The translations under genes were made by a program, and so were the position numbers. This document shows, in pieces, positions 54,910 through 63,723 of a stretch of DNA of 64,000 nucleotides (position 1 is the first letter of the stretch; every line of letters begins with the position of its first letter). Source of the stretch: CBDCZY01 sp965224745 (lineage in GTDB: Bacteria; Pseudomonadota; Gammaproteobacteria; Methylococcales; Methylomonadaceae). The notes beneath the pieces were generated by a model that made no database searches, was not told the DNA's origin, and saw only the letters and a program-made list of their open reading frames with translations. The DNA lies in assembly GCA_965224745.1 (NCBI GenBank), contig CBDCZY010000009.1, positions 372,001 to 436,000 of the forward strand, written 5' to 3'.

Positions 54910-56511
54910 ATGAAAAAAACTACGTTATCCTTAGCCATATCACTTATCCTGGCTGGCAGTTTTACCCCCGTTTATGCAGAAGAAGTTTATCCAGAACGTC
55001 AACCACAGGAGTCAGAACCTACTCCACCTGAAAAAAACCAGCCGCCCATTGACGATAACTATGTGCCACCGCCAGCAGCGGGTGATAATTATGCACCACC
55101 CTTAGGCGAAGAAGAACCACCTCCTCCACCTCCCAACGGTCCTCCACCAAAAGATTTTGAAGATTTCAACTTGGATCCTAATGAATTCCAATCTTTCGGT
55201 CCAAATGATATCAATGGTATCGACCCAGATGCTTTTGAAGCTTTTGAACCTGAAGATTTGCAACATTTACCACCAGATGCCTTTGCTGGATTTAATACAG
55301 ATCAATTCGCCAAGCTGGAAAGAGACGCCTTAGACGGTTTAAGTGATGAACAATTCGGACAACTACCGCCCGAGGTTTTCGCTGATTTTGATCCCAATAA
55401 TATTGGTGGATTTAATTCTGCCGTTTTTAACGAATTCACACCAGAGCATTTGCAACAATTTAACCCAGGGGAATTTCAAAATACTGATCCCAGAGATTTA
55501 CATAAACTAATAGCCAACGCTAATCCAGATGCTATTTCACCTGAAGATTTACGTGATCTATTACCCTCTGACTGGATCATTGAAGACGATGGAGATGTTT
55601 TATTACCACCAGGAGACGGATTTGTCTTACCGCCTTTTGGTCGAGATCCTGGACTACCATCTAATGTCCAACTACCGGATGATCTGCCCAATTTGGGTAA
55701 AGGAATAGGGTTAGGTGGTCAAGGTAAACCGATCATTGCAGGGTTAAATGAAGCCTTAGAAGCCGCTAACTTTCCTCAATTCGACATCAAGCAAGATGAT
55801 CAAGGTATCATGCAGGTTGAAGGTAGCGAAAGGTTTGAAGGCGTAGATTTTTCGTTTATTCCAAACAGTTCTGATTTTGAACAAGCACCGGCTGGCACTC
55901 AACCAGGACTGACCCAAGATGACAATGGTATGTTTATCTTAACCACGCCAGAAGGGTTAAGAATTCCAATACTGCCAGCACCCAAAGATTTGGAGGTACT
56001 TAGAGATCTTATTCCTGGTAATGAAGGGGAAGTAGAGCTTGGGAAAGATGGAGACGTAACCTTAAATATTCCTGAGCAGAATGGACAACCAGCGCGTTGT
56101 GATGTAGGTATTTTTGATCCTCAGATTATTCCTGCGCCAGACGGCTTACAACCTGGCATTCATTTTCCTGATGATCCTGCTGGCAATCAACCGGCCATCA
56201 TCGTCTATGAAGATGGTACCGCTCAGGTGATGCATCCCACCGTTCCTGAACCTTCAGAGTTTATTGCAAAAGCGCTAGAATTTGATGGCGTTGAAAAAAC
56301 TGAATTCAATTCAGATGGTACTTTTGACGGAAGTTATCAGAGACAGCCATTTAAACTCGAACCAACATTCGTAGTTAACAATGAGCCGCTTGCAGAAGGT
56401 ATCGAAAGCTTTGAGCCAACTATTACTGTCACCAATCAAGGTACAGTTGAATATCGTTTCCAGCAAGGTGATGAAATTATGGTCGTGATCGTTAATATTG
56501 TCACTCCTTAG
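54910..56511 (+). CDS. Secreted acidic repeat protein, Pro/Asp/Phe-rich
   Basis: A 533-residue exported protein with a signal peptide (LAISLILAGSFTPVYA). A Pro-rich segment (about 25-75, EEEPPPPPPNGPPP) leads to about a dozen short repeats of 10-12 residues (about 80-215), built on an F/L-xx-F/L-xPxxF/L pattern, for example PDAFEAFEPEDLQHLPPDAF and TDQFAKLERDALDGL. The C-terminal 300 residues read like beta-strand modules (EGVDFSFIPNSSDFEQAP, VTLNIPEQNGQPARCDVGI) with no named family. It is very acidic, suggesting calcium binding or an extracellular matrix role, which is inference. A strong terminator follows. Confidence 0.7.
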   Translation: MKKTTLSLAISLILAGSFTPVYAEEVYPERQPQESEPTPPEKNQPPIDDNYVPPPAAGDNYAPPLGEEEPPPPPPNGPPPKDFEDFNLDPNEFQSFGPNDINGIDPDAFEAFEPEDLQHLPPDAFAGFNTDQFAKLERDALDGLSDEQFGQLPPEVFADFDPNNIGGFNSAVFNEFTPEHLQQFNPGEFQNTDPRDLHKLIANANPDAISPEDLRDLLPSDWIIEDDGDVLLPPGDGFVLPPFGRDPGLPSNVQLPDDLPNLGKGIGLGGQGKPIIAGLNEALEAANFPQFDIKQDDQGIMQVEGSERFEGVDFSFIPNSSDFEQAPAGTQPGLTQDDNGMFILTTPEGLRIPILPAPKDLEVLRDLIPGNEGEVELGKDGDVTLNIPEQNGQPARCDVGIFDPQIIPAPDGLQPGIHFPDDPAGNQPAIIVYEDGTAQVMHPTVPEPSEFIAKALEFDGVEKTEFNSDGTFDGSYQRQPFKLEPTFVVNNEPLAEGIESFEPTITVTNQGTVEYRFQQGDEIMVVIVNIVTP

Positions 56512-56522
56512 TTCACTTCTTT

Positions 56523-56560
56523 AATCGGCTGTTTCTAGAATTGAAACAGCCGATTTTTTA
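56523..56560 (+). terminator. Rho-independent terminator
   Basis: AATCGGCTGTTTC and GAAACAGCCGATT form a perfect 13-bp stem around a seven-base loop, followed by TTTTTA, eleven bases after the stop of the acidic repeat protein. Confidence 0.92.
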
Positions 56561-56719
56561 TGTCTTGACCATAAAAGAACATCCCATTCTTTGAGAGTAT
56601 TTTAAATTCCTCATATGATTTAAATTCTAGAGTTTTTTGTTTGATCAGCATGCTTGATAAAAACAAGTTATTGTATAAAAGATGTCTCTCTTTCGTTAAA
56701 CCGAACCGGATTTTCGACT

Positions 56720-57271
56720 ATGGAAATTTTTCCCCGGGGCTTTAAACTCAGAACCATTATTGACAGGTTTACCTGGGATTTATTGCTGATTTTACGCGAG
56801 TCATTGATTGCAGATTCATTCGATCCTGAACATCTCAAGCTGCAAATTCTCATGACCCTGAGTGACGTATTGGAAAAAACCGTTGAAATTGATTCTGGAT
56901 CAACAAACCAATCTCAACGCAAATCGTACCGAAGTTCTTACGTCAAACACCTGCTGTTTCGAGACTTCAGCACCCCAAAGGATTTGATTTGGTATTCCTT
57001 TGATCTACCTGCAACCAAGATAAGTCCTGCGCAAACCATACGTATTCATGATGAAGCGATCACCTACCTATCCAGCGTGTTGGAACGACGTTTAACGCTT
57101 GCTCAAAACTTGAAAGAAAAACCGACCAATTTGCATCTATTGTTTACCCGTTTTGCTATTCACAGTTCCCGCCATCCCGACTGGAAATCCGCTCAGGCTA
57201 TTCGACATCGCGATTACCAAGCCACAAATGAAGACCGACTATATTACGACTTAGATAACCGCGCCCTATGA
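56720..57271 (+). CDS. Hypothetical protein
   Basis: Unrecognised soluble, helix-rich frame of 183 residues (FKLRTIIDRFTWDLLLILRESLIADSF, then HLKLQILMTLSDVLEKTVEID), with a basic C-terminal part. ATG 56720 is chosen; a TTG at 56654 would add 22 residues that read less well. Neither has a clear ribosome site. It lies directly before the IS200 element, so the end may be original or shortened. Confidence 0.45.
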   Translation: MEIFPRGFKLRTIIDRFTWDLLLILRESLIADSFDPEHLKLQILMTLSDVLEKTVEIDSGSTNQSQRKSYRSSYVKHLLFRDFSTPKDLIWYSFDLPATKISPAQTIRIHDEAITYLSSVLERRLTLAQNLKEKPTNLHLLFTRFAIHSSRHPDWKSAQAIRHRDYQATNEDRLYYDLDNRAL

Positions 57272-57558
57272 GCGGGGGTAAAAAAAGCTTTGCGTAAAGA
57301 TCTACCCAGGTGTATCTCCTAGTTGAGTTGTTCCCGCAATTCAATCAGGAGAAAACGAATGAGCAGATTTCAAAAATTATCACATGTGATATGGTTTTGC
57401 CAGTATCACATAGTTTTTGTACCAAAATATCGGTATCGAATTTTAAAAGGGGATATCGGAAAATTTGTATACCAAAGCATTTATGCACATACCGAGAGAT
57501 CAGAGAGTGAAGTAGTTGAATTAAATGTTCAGCCAGATCATGTCCATTTACTAGTTAA

Positions 57559-59673
57559 CCCATCTTCGTGACTTATATTTACAATATCCTGTTATTTCAA
57601 TAAGTTAAAATTTTCAATCTGTTTCAGTTGGCACTACAGATTTTTTTTATCGATAATTGTTTTACATTGACCAATGAGGTCGGGTTTAATATTCAAAGCT
57701 TCATAAATTTGTTTCTGACGTAGCTCCGCCTTCGTTGTTGTCCGCAGGTGAATCATTTTATGATCATCCGTTGGTAAGGTCATGGTGATACGTTGCTGTG
57801 TCGACATGATGTTACGAATACTGTCCCAGCTTAAATGAATGCCCTGTTGCTTCAGTTGATAGCGCAGCGTATGCACCAGATGATAAGCCAGCAAAGTAAT
57901 GAACAAGTGGCCGGTGACACGGTCTTCTTTTTGGTGGTAAACCGGGCGCAAGCCCAGTTCAGTTTTCAAGCTTCGAAAGGTGGCTTCGATCTCGGTCAGC
58001 ATGATGTAGGTCGTCCACAGTTGTTCTTCAGACCAGTCGGGGATATTGGTTCTGAGGCAATAGACACCACAGTGTTGATCGTTCTGTTTACTTTGAGGTT
58101 CACGTTGCCATTCAAGCCGGATGGCGTTTTTTTTCTCGTCATCGGTTATGACGTCAATGCGGTAGTCTTGCGAAACCCGCCGGTTTTTTTCGCGCAGTCG
58201 ACCGATCCGTTCCAGTATTTTGCTGTATTTTTTGATCGTCCCTTTTTTGTTTAAGCCCGCATCAAGCTTGTTGAGTGCTTCTTCCATGCGAACATGGAAG
58301 CGGTTTCGGATAGCCTGCTCTTTTTTTTGTTTTTGTTCGGAGTGACAATAGAGCCGGGTTTCGTGGGTGTCTTGATCTGTTTCGCGATAAACACACACCT
58401 GACTGTGTTCGGTTTCTCTCACCATCACAGCATCGTCCTGATCGGTGGGATTGATCACGGATCGCTCTCGACTGACCACCAGATAATGATAGCCCTGCTC
58501 GATTAACCAGGCGATGTTGTCGGCACTGGCAATACCGGCATCCATGATGATCACAGGTTTTGTGACCTGCGGTAATGGCTGTATTTTTTGTAGTTCATCC
58601 AGCATTAACTCCAAGGTGCCCGGCTCACTGGCATTACCCGGGAAAACCTGACTGCTCAGAGGAAATCCCTCACCATCCAACACCAGTCCCAGCGTCACCA
58701 AGGGACAATCACTGCGTTTTTCTTTGGAACGACCGAACTGGGCTTTGGGGTTTTGGTGACACTGCCCTTCAAAATAGGTATTGGTCAAATCGTATAGCAC
58801 AATACTACGGTTCAATTCGAATAAGGTTTGCTCTTGCTCGGACAGAAACGTTTCCAGTGCCGTCTGGTGTTTGAGCAATTTATCGCTGATCGTATAAAGC
58901 CGTGTCAGGCTGGTATGGCCATAGTCATGGTCAAGCAGTTCTCCCAACGCTGAGCGTGATTGTAGCCAATCATGGGTGTGCAATTCACTGCCCGGTGAAA
59001 CCACACGGCCGATAATGTTACCGATGGCCGCAGCGAGTTCGACTTTATTAAAACCCAGTGCGGTGAGCTTCTGATCCAGTTGTAGTTGCATAACCGCATG
59101 CCACGCCAGCGTTTCAACACCGATACTGCGGGCTTGAAGGGTTTCGACATGATTGATATCAACCGTGTGATAATCAGGTTCTGGACTGGCAGCATCCACC
59201 GGTTGGGCCAGCTTAGCGATGATAAGCGCACTGTAACGCTGGGCTGAGGCTTCCAGGCATTGCGTTAACTCATCGGCTACATGAAACAATTCTTGCTGAT
59301 GAGGCTCACAGCCTTGTAACAATTGTTCAATCCTGGCTGTCAGCAAGGGCCAGTGCTCTGGATCAATGGCGAAGTCTTTGCCTAGATTCAGTAAGGTGCG
59401 TTGCTTTACTTTCCTTCCCACGCGAACGGATTCAACGATCCGATAGGTGAAGTAGGCCCCGCCATTATCCAGGGATTTCGTTTTGGTTTTTCGAATATAC
59501 ATGTCCCTAGCATTAATGAAAAACCGGGGAAAATCAAGGGTCAAAAAGACGAAAATGGCACTACCGAGCGGATCTGAAAAAAACACCGTTGAAAGGTAAG
59601 GTTTTTTTTCATGGAATCATTCGATGAAAACAAAATATCAATAACTTAGCGATGTCAAAGTCACGAAGATGGG
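57559..59673 (-). mobile_element. IS1634-type insertion sequence, complete
   Basis: 2115 bp with 16-bp perfect inverted ends (CCCATCTTCGTGACTT at 57559-57574 and its complement at 59658-59673) and a TTAA target duplication (57555-57558 and 59674-59677). It carries a single transposase gene and interrupts the IS200 tnpA. Confidence 0.9.
57634..59502 (-). CDS. IS1634-family transposase
   Basis: A 622-residue IS4-superfamily DDE transposase. Landmarks are SIVLYDLTNTYFEGQ for the first Asp, PVIIMDAGIASADNIAWL for the second, and the C-terminal EIEATFRSLKTELGLRPVYHQKEDRVTGHLFI with the YREK-like Glu region. The beginning MYIRKTKTKSLDNGGAYFTYRIVE is typical for the family, which is why I prefer the ATG at 59502 to one 28 codons upstream. 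The gene is intact and the element has both ends, so it may be active. Confidence 0.9.
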   Translation of the reverse strand: MYIRKTKTKSLDNGGAYFTYRIVESVRVGRKVKQRTLLNLGKDFAIDPEHWPLLTARIEQLLQGCEPHQQELFHVADELTQCLEASAQRYSALIIAKLAQPVDAASPEPDYHTVDINHVETLQARSIGVETLAWHAVMQLQLDQKLTALGFNKVELAAAIGNIIGRVVSPGSELHTHDWLQSRSALGELLDHDYGHTSLTRLYTISDKLLKHQTALETFLSEQEQTLFELNRSIVLYDLTNTYFEGQCHQNPKAQFGRSKEKRSDCPLVTLGLVLDGEGFPLSSQVFPGNASEPGTLELMLDELQKIQPLPQVTKPVIIMDAGIASADNIAWLIEQGYHYLVVSRERSVINPTDQDDAVMVRETEHSQVCVYRETDQDTHETRLYCHSEQKQKKEQAIRNRFHVRMEEALNKLDAGLNKKGTIKKYSKILERIGRLREKNRRVSQDYRIDVITDDEKKNAIRLEWQREPQSKQNDQHCGVYCLRTNIPDWSEEQLWTTYIMLTEIEATFRSLKTELGLRPVYHQKEDRVTGHLFITLLAYHLVHTLRYQLKQQGIHLSWDSIRNIMSTQQRITMTLPTDDHKMIHLRTTTKAELRQKQIYEALNIKPDLIGQCKTIIDKKNL

Positions 59674-59904
59674 TTAAGGTTCCACCAAAAGTTTCAATTT
59701 CAGTTTTGGTGGGAAAAATAGAGGGAAAAACAGCCATTCAAGCGTTCCAGAAATTTCCAAATTTGCGAACAAAAAGATATTGGGGCAACCATTTTTGGGC
59801 AGCAGGTTATTGCGTTGATACCGTAGGTATGGATGCAGAAATGATCAGAAAGTATGTTAAATACCAGGACGATAAATAAACACTAAAATAGTGGGAACAG
59901 CTTA

Positions 59905-59990
59905 GGCTTACTTCAGCAAGGCCCTTGGGGTTTTGCTGAGGACGGCCTTTTAGGTCGAATTCAAACCACGTTTTATAAGCGTGGTAGTTG
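59905..59990 (+). repeat. IS200 right-end hairpins
   Basis: Two small hairpins follow tnpA: TCAGCAA (59913-59919) with TTGCTGA (59933-59939), and ACCACG (59965-59970) with CGTGGT (59980-59985). The second is followed by AGTTGATTTTAG, close to the end of the 49396 hairpin. This looks like the right end of the IS200 element. The putative GTG start of the next gene (59981) lies inside the second stem. Confidence 0.55.
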
Positions 59991-60934
59991 ATTTTAGTGA
60001 ATGTGCTCGAAAACTTGCTGATTACAGATCTAGTCTAGGCCCAAGTTTTGGCGATATTTCTCATCGCCGCCGTGAGCAATATGGACCTCTCTGGCTTGAG
60101 GTTGGCGATTGCAAGACTGAATTACCAGAAGAATTTTCCTTATTCGATGTATTCAATGCACTTCCACTTGTCCTCAATTCGGACTTTTTTCAAGATTCCT
60201 TACTCCAGAAATCTTTAACCCGAGTACTGGATTCTTTGAACGAACGTTACAAACTATTACGCTCTGCAGGCCTATCTCCACAAATATGGTTGGAAAGGAC
60301 AGAACCTTCCATTGCAGTACTTCGTGATTTGAAACGACTTCGCACTGACTCGGATGAATATCTTAAAACAGGACAAGCTAGCACCGTAATTTCTGCATTT
60401 CGTAAGGCTTTCAATGCAAAAATAAGTGCTGAACAGCGTAAAAAAATAGCTGGCTGCTTAAATTTCAACGAATATGCCCAAACCGAGTACGGTCAGGCAA
60501 TGCTTAAATATTCGGTATTATCTCTTGATCAATCCAATCCGAACAATTCAGAAGAAGATCTACAATTGTATGAGGCGATACCAGGCTCAGATTTTGAGGA
60601 GGAGATGGTTCAATCGATATTTGCCAAGTTAGGTGATGATTTTGATTGGGTTCAATATCTGATCGACTCCAGACCAGAGTTATTTGATGACATAACCATT
60701 ATGTTTTTCCAACAAGCGATTGCAATGAATTGCCCATTAGACGGTGCATCGATTGATCAACCCTTGTTGAAAAATCAGCAATTTATGAATTTAATTAATG
60801 CTGACCCTCGTTATAAACATTTGAGCACTGAAGAGTTGGCCGATCAACTGATCGAACAGGCCAATAAAGTTATCGATCAAGGTATTCGTTTGTCAGAGAG
60901 CGACGCTTTACAAATAGTTACTGAGGAGGAATAA
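59981..60934 (+). CDS. Operon gene 1, unknown helical protein, likely 5'-truncated
   Basis: An unrecognised, largely helical soluble protein of 317 residues, acidic, without signal peptide or membrane helix. Segments such as LFDVFNALPLVLNSDFFQDSLLQKSLTRVL and LSTEELADQLIEQANKVIDQG suggest helical repeats. The only start available is a GTG at 59981 inside the IS200 right end, so the first residues (MVVDFS) come from the element and the original N-terminus appears lost. Two bases separate its stop from gene 2, so 59981-63616 reads as one operon. Confidence 0.5.
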   Translation: MVVDFSECARKLADYRSSLGPSFGDISHRRREQYGPLWLEVGDCKTELPEEFSLFDVFNALPLVLNSDFFQDSLLQKSLTRVLDSLNERYKLLRSAGLSPQIWLERTEPSIAVLRDLKRLRTDSDEYLKTGQASTVISAFRKAFNAKISAEQRKKIAGCLNFNEYAQTEYGQAMLKYSVLSLDQSNPNNSEEDLQLYEAIPGSDFEEEMVQSIFAKLGDDFDWVQYLIDSRPELFDDITIMFFQQAIAMNCPLDGASIDQPLLKNQQFMNLINADPRYKHLSTEELADQLIEQANKVIDQGIRLSESDALQIVTEEE

Positions 60935-60936
60935 CG

Positions 60937-61443
60937 ATGCCAGATAAGAAACTAACAAGTGAAGAACAAGCTGCTCTTTGGCAACTTGCGCGTCAACGTT
61001 TAGAATCGAAAAAGTTAAAGCCGACGATTTCATCAGAATTGGTCGATCAGCTCCGTACACAACTTCCAGTTCAACAAAAAGATGAAACCCTGGGGGACCT
61101 GATTCGCCGCACGAGAACTAATACTCGCCCTACGGCAGAAATTAAACAATTCAAGCCTAAACCATCCAAACGATTTAAACCTGTCGCGGAATTTATACGC
61201 CTTGCCGCTAATAGCCATGATACTGAAATGCCGTTACCGCATCCAGAAAGCGTATTAGAATCAGAAAATGGTCAATTTCGACTAAGAGTCACTGTGATCA
61301 ACGGTCGCATTGAAATTTTGATTCAAGCACTTGGGTTCGCGGCCGATCAGTTTGCCAACTGTTGCATCGGTTTGGCTGATCCCGGTGATGAAAGTGAGCT
61401 CATTGCCGAGATTACACTGGATCAGGACGGTGATGGGTCTTGA
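60937..61443 (+). CDS. Operon gene 2, unknown; apparent premature TGA
   Basis: A 168-residue protein of no recognised family. The N-terminus is helical (TSEEQAALWQLARQRLESKK), then comes a basic linker (EIKQFKPKPSKRFKPVAEF), then a beta-rich domain (NGQFRLRVTVINGRIEILIQALGFAADQFANCCIGL) ending LDQDGDGS. After the TGA at 61441 the same frame continues for 21 codons as QVEDTPRLRRALLKPIIVLV and stops at TAA 61507-61509, just before the ribosome site of gene 3. The original gene therefore probably had 190 codons and a TTA-to-TGA change shortened it. GAGGAG precedes the start. Confidence 0.6.
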   Translation: MPDKKLTSEEQAALWQLARQRLESKKLKPTISSELVDQLRTQLPVQQKDETLGDLIRRTRTNTRPTAEIKQFKPKPSKRFKPVAEFIRLAANSHDTEMPLPHPESVLESENGQFRLRVTVINGRIEILIQALGFAADQFANCCIGLADPGDESELIAEITLDQDGDGS

Positions 61444-61533
61444 CAAGTCGAAGATACACCACGTTTGCGGCGCGCGTTGCTAAAACCGATTATTGTGTTG
61501 GTTGAATAAAGCTGGGAGAGGAATTTTCTAACC

Positions 61534-62987
61534 ATGATCAGGCGGTCCACTGTCTTCATTCCTGTTGTAACACCAAAAGGCGACTTACATAGCAACGACG
61601 CTTCGAATTTTACCGAGGGTCGTTTCATCGAAATATACGCTGAACCTTATCGTTTTGGGGAAGATATTTCCGATCTTCCTGCCGAAGAAGTTACAATGAG
61701 GCAGGAACAATCAAGCTATGACAACAAGGCGATAGACAAATGTTGGAACCGGGTTTCCGCGCCGCTTCGAAAAAATAGTCCCGCACTTTACCAATCCGGG
61801 AGCGTAGCGGCAAATGCCCTTCGTAAAATACCTTTTAAACATCGGTTATTTGCTTTTTTTCAATATATAAAACCAAATGCTATTGTTGAATCCAAGCGAC
61901 TTCATTCGGTAACTACCTGGGGGCCAACCGAGGGGCGTAGCGCAGAGCTTGGTCTCGCCCTTGCTTTGGCTGCAAGTATATGTGGAAAGACCAGCGCATC
62001 ATTGTCGCGACCGGCGCATTATCATCATCAAAAAACATTTCAAATTCTAGTTCAGTATTTCGTTCGGACGATGTTAAAGTTCAGCCGGTGGGATCGCTAT
62101 TAGAAAAACTCAATCTTGTTTTGTATGAAATCCAAGAAGGTGCATTTCAAGAATTGATAACCAACCAGGAGCTTTTGGTTATTACTCCCAAGACCTTCAC
62201 GCACAATGAGCACCAACAAGAGGTGAGAATGCTGCCGGAAGTTAAAACCTTGAATTCTCTTGGCGTAAAAGTTGTTCCAGTGGATTGGTTAAGCGAGGCA
62301 TTGTCTGCTATCAAGGCTGATATCACCCAGTATCTGGTAATTGACCGAGTTATCCAGCTAATGGTTGGACTCATAATCTTTCTCGTCATCACAATAGGAA
62401 GTTGGTTGACTTGGCGAGATGCCGAAATACCCATGGCGTTTATTTCAGTAGACTCTGGAAATCTTGAAGCTGAACCCTTTGAAATATGTATCAGGAATCA
62501 AAAACATTTTGCCTTACCGATTAAGAAAACTATGTTCGTTCCTAGCGTACCGATGACAGGGGTTATCGGATGGAAAACTGTCATTGGTGATTCAAGCTCA
62601 CTTGATTCCAGATTTGCCAAGCTTTCTGGATTTGAAGGCTACTATATCGCGGTGGTTGTGGTTTCAGAATTTTCTCCTACAACCTTTGATTATGCGAGAA
62701 TCGGCAATACCACTAAACCGTTACGCATCGCCCCTGGGCAAAGTTACGAAGGTTGGATAAAACTCAATGATCGAGCGGAAACCAATGCACTGATACTTCT
62801 TGCACAACGCCATACCCAATTTGATGCCAACTGGTTGAGGGAGCAATTTCAAAAACATTTTCCATTATCTTCTGCTGGCAGTAAGCGCCAAGATGTGGAT
62901 GCTGCCACTGACTTTATCAAGACTTTAGCCCCAGGATCACTGATTTTTCCCTTTGTTTCGGTGCAGGAGGATTCTAAATGCATTTAA
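61534..62987 (+). pseudogene. Operon gene 3, membrane-anchored Lon-like (S16) protease domain, frameshifted
   Basis: Two overlapping frames (61534-62103 and 61980-62987) join into one protein of about 484 residues if one A is restored to the AAA at 61984-61987, giving LAASICGKDQRIIVATGALS. The joined part matches the Lon proteolytic domain: GPTEGRSAELGLALALA carries the Ser (residue 136), IVATGAL is the central strand, and VQPVGSLLEKLNLV carries the Lys (codon at 62106). Lon has GPSAG and GGLKEKL at these places. There is no ATPase domain. A membrane helix follows (about 62340-62410, LMVGLIIFLVITIGSWLTW) and then a beta-rich C-terminal domain of about 190 residues. GGGAGAGGA precedes the ATG. 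The frameshift may be real or a base-calling error. Confidence 0.6.
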
Positions 62988-63616
62988 CAAACATCAATTT
63001 TCTAATCAGAAGCTGCACAAATTTTACTTGTGCAAGACAATTTTTTGCTCAGCTCTTGATAGTGCTTTACCTAGTATCATCAGGATACCCATCAATGCTG
63101 CTTGCCGGAGCAACCTATCCGCAGTATTTTCCCCTGGAATCCGCTTGGGAAAATATCGAAATCGAAACAGTAAATCTCCCCGAGCATCAAAATCCAATGG
63201 TCAAACTAGAAGAACGTGCCGTAACTCTAACCTTCAACAAATTTGAAAGTTATCTGCCACAATTCTACGGATTCGCATTTTTAAAAGAAGATATTCCCAA
63301 CATTCCTAAAATCACAGAACGGTCTGCAATTGAAGAACAGTTCCGTAAAGTGAAATTAGTTGCTTTGGATAGAAAAAATATTACCAGTGATGATGAAAAT
63401 AAATCTTATCGATTTGTCCCGCCAACCGAAGGAACCTGGGTAATTTACCTGATCGCAACGATTAATAAAATCCCTTTTCTCGAGCAAAAAGATTTGCGTA
63501 TATCGCCAAAAGTCGAGAATATTCGAGGAGGATCCATATTCAGCGGCTCATCCTTGAATTTGGTGGAACCGATTGACTATAAGGCGTGTGTAATTCCTCT
63601 GGGAGAGGGAAATTAG
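62978..63616 (+). CDS. Operon gene 4, unknown exported protein
   Basis: A 212-residue protein with a long N-region and hydrophobic signal or anchor (QFFAQLLIVLYLVSSGYPSMLLA, cleavage likely near residue 44). The mature part is beta-rich with no family recognised (SAWENIEIETVNLPEH, YRFVPPTEGTWVIYLIATINKIPFL). It overlaps gene 3 by ten bases and has an excellent ribosome site (CAGGAGGATTCTAAATG), so expression is coupled to gene 3. The likely location is periplasmic or surface, on the same side as the C-terminal domain of gene 3. Confidence 0.6.
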   Translation: MHLTNINFLIRSCTNFTCARQFFAQLLIVLYLVSSGYPSMLLAGATYPQYFPLESAWENIEIETVNLPEHQNPMVKLEERAVTLTFNKFESYLPQFYGFAFLKEDIPNIPKITERSAIEEQFRKVKLVALDRKNITSDDENKSYRFVPPTEGTWVIYLIATINKIPFLEQKDLRISPKVENIRGGSIFSGSSLNLVEPIDYKACVIPLGEGN

Positions 63617-63723
63617 TGCGAGGAGTCTAAATAGTTACAAAAAAACAGTCTATTTAGCTTGGTCATAAAGATGGCGACATCTGGGCAACGGGCTTTGTGG
63701 TGAGTTCAACTGGTTCTATGACT

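Larger units (their letters stand above)
57359..59879 (+). pseudogene. tnpA: IS200-type transposase TnpA, split by an IS1634-type element
   Basis: The N-terminal part (57359-57558) reads MSRFQKLSHVIWFCQYHIVF, VPKYRYRIL and the HUH motif QPDHVHLLV. The C-terminal part (59674-59879) reads KVPPKVSISVLVGKIEGKTA, YWGNHFWAAGYCVDTVGMD and MIRKYVKYQ, the usual TnpA end. Removing the inserted element and one TTAA duplication restores DHVHLLVKVPPKVS in frame. The start follows AGGAGAAAACGA. Confidence 0.88.

Noticed and set aside
57629..59564. TGGCACTAC repeated at 57629 and 59556 as ends of the IS1634-type element
   Set aside because: These are direct, internal repeats. The CCCATCTTCGTGACTT inverted ends with TTAA duplication further out define the element properly.
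61441..61443. TGA in operon gene 2 as selenocysteine or programmed readthrough
   Set aside because: There is no SECIS-like hairpin visible right after it and no selenoprotein resemblance; a point mutation is simpler.
61975..61995. Programmed frameshift in the Lon-like gene
   Set aside because: The site has only three A residues and no canonical slippery heptamer or following structure that I can see; a single-base deletion or sequencing error fits better.
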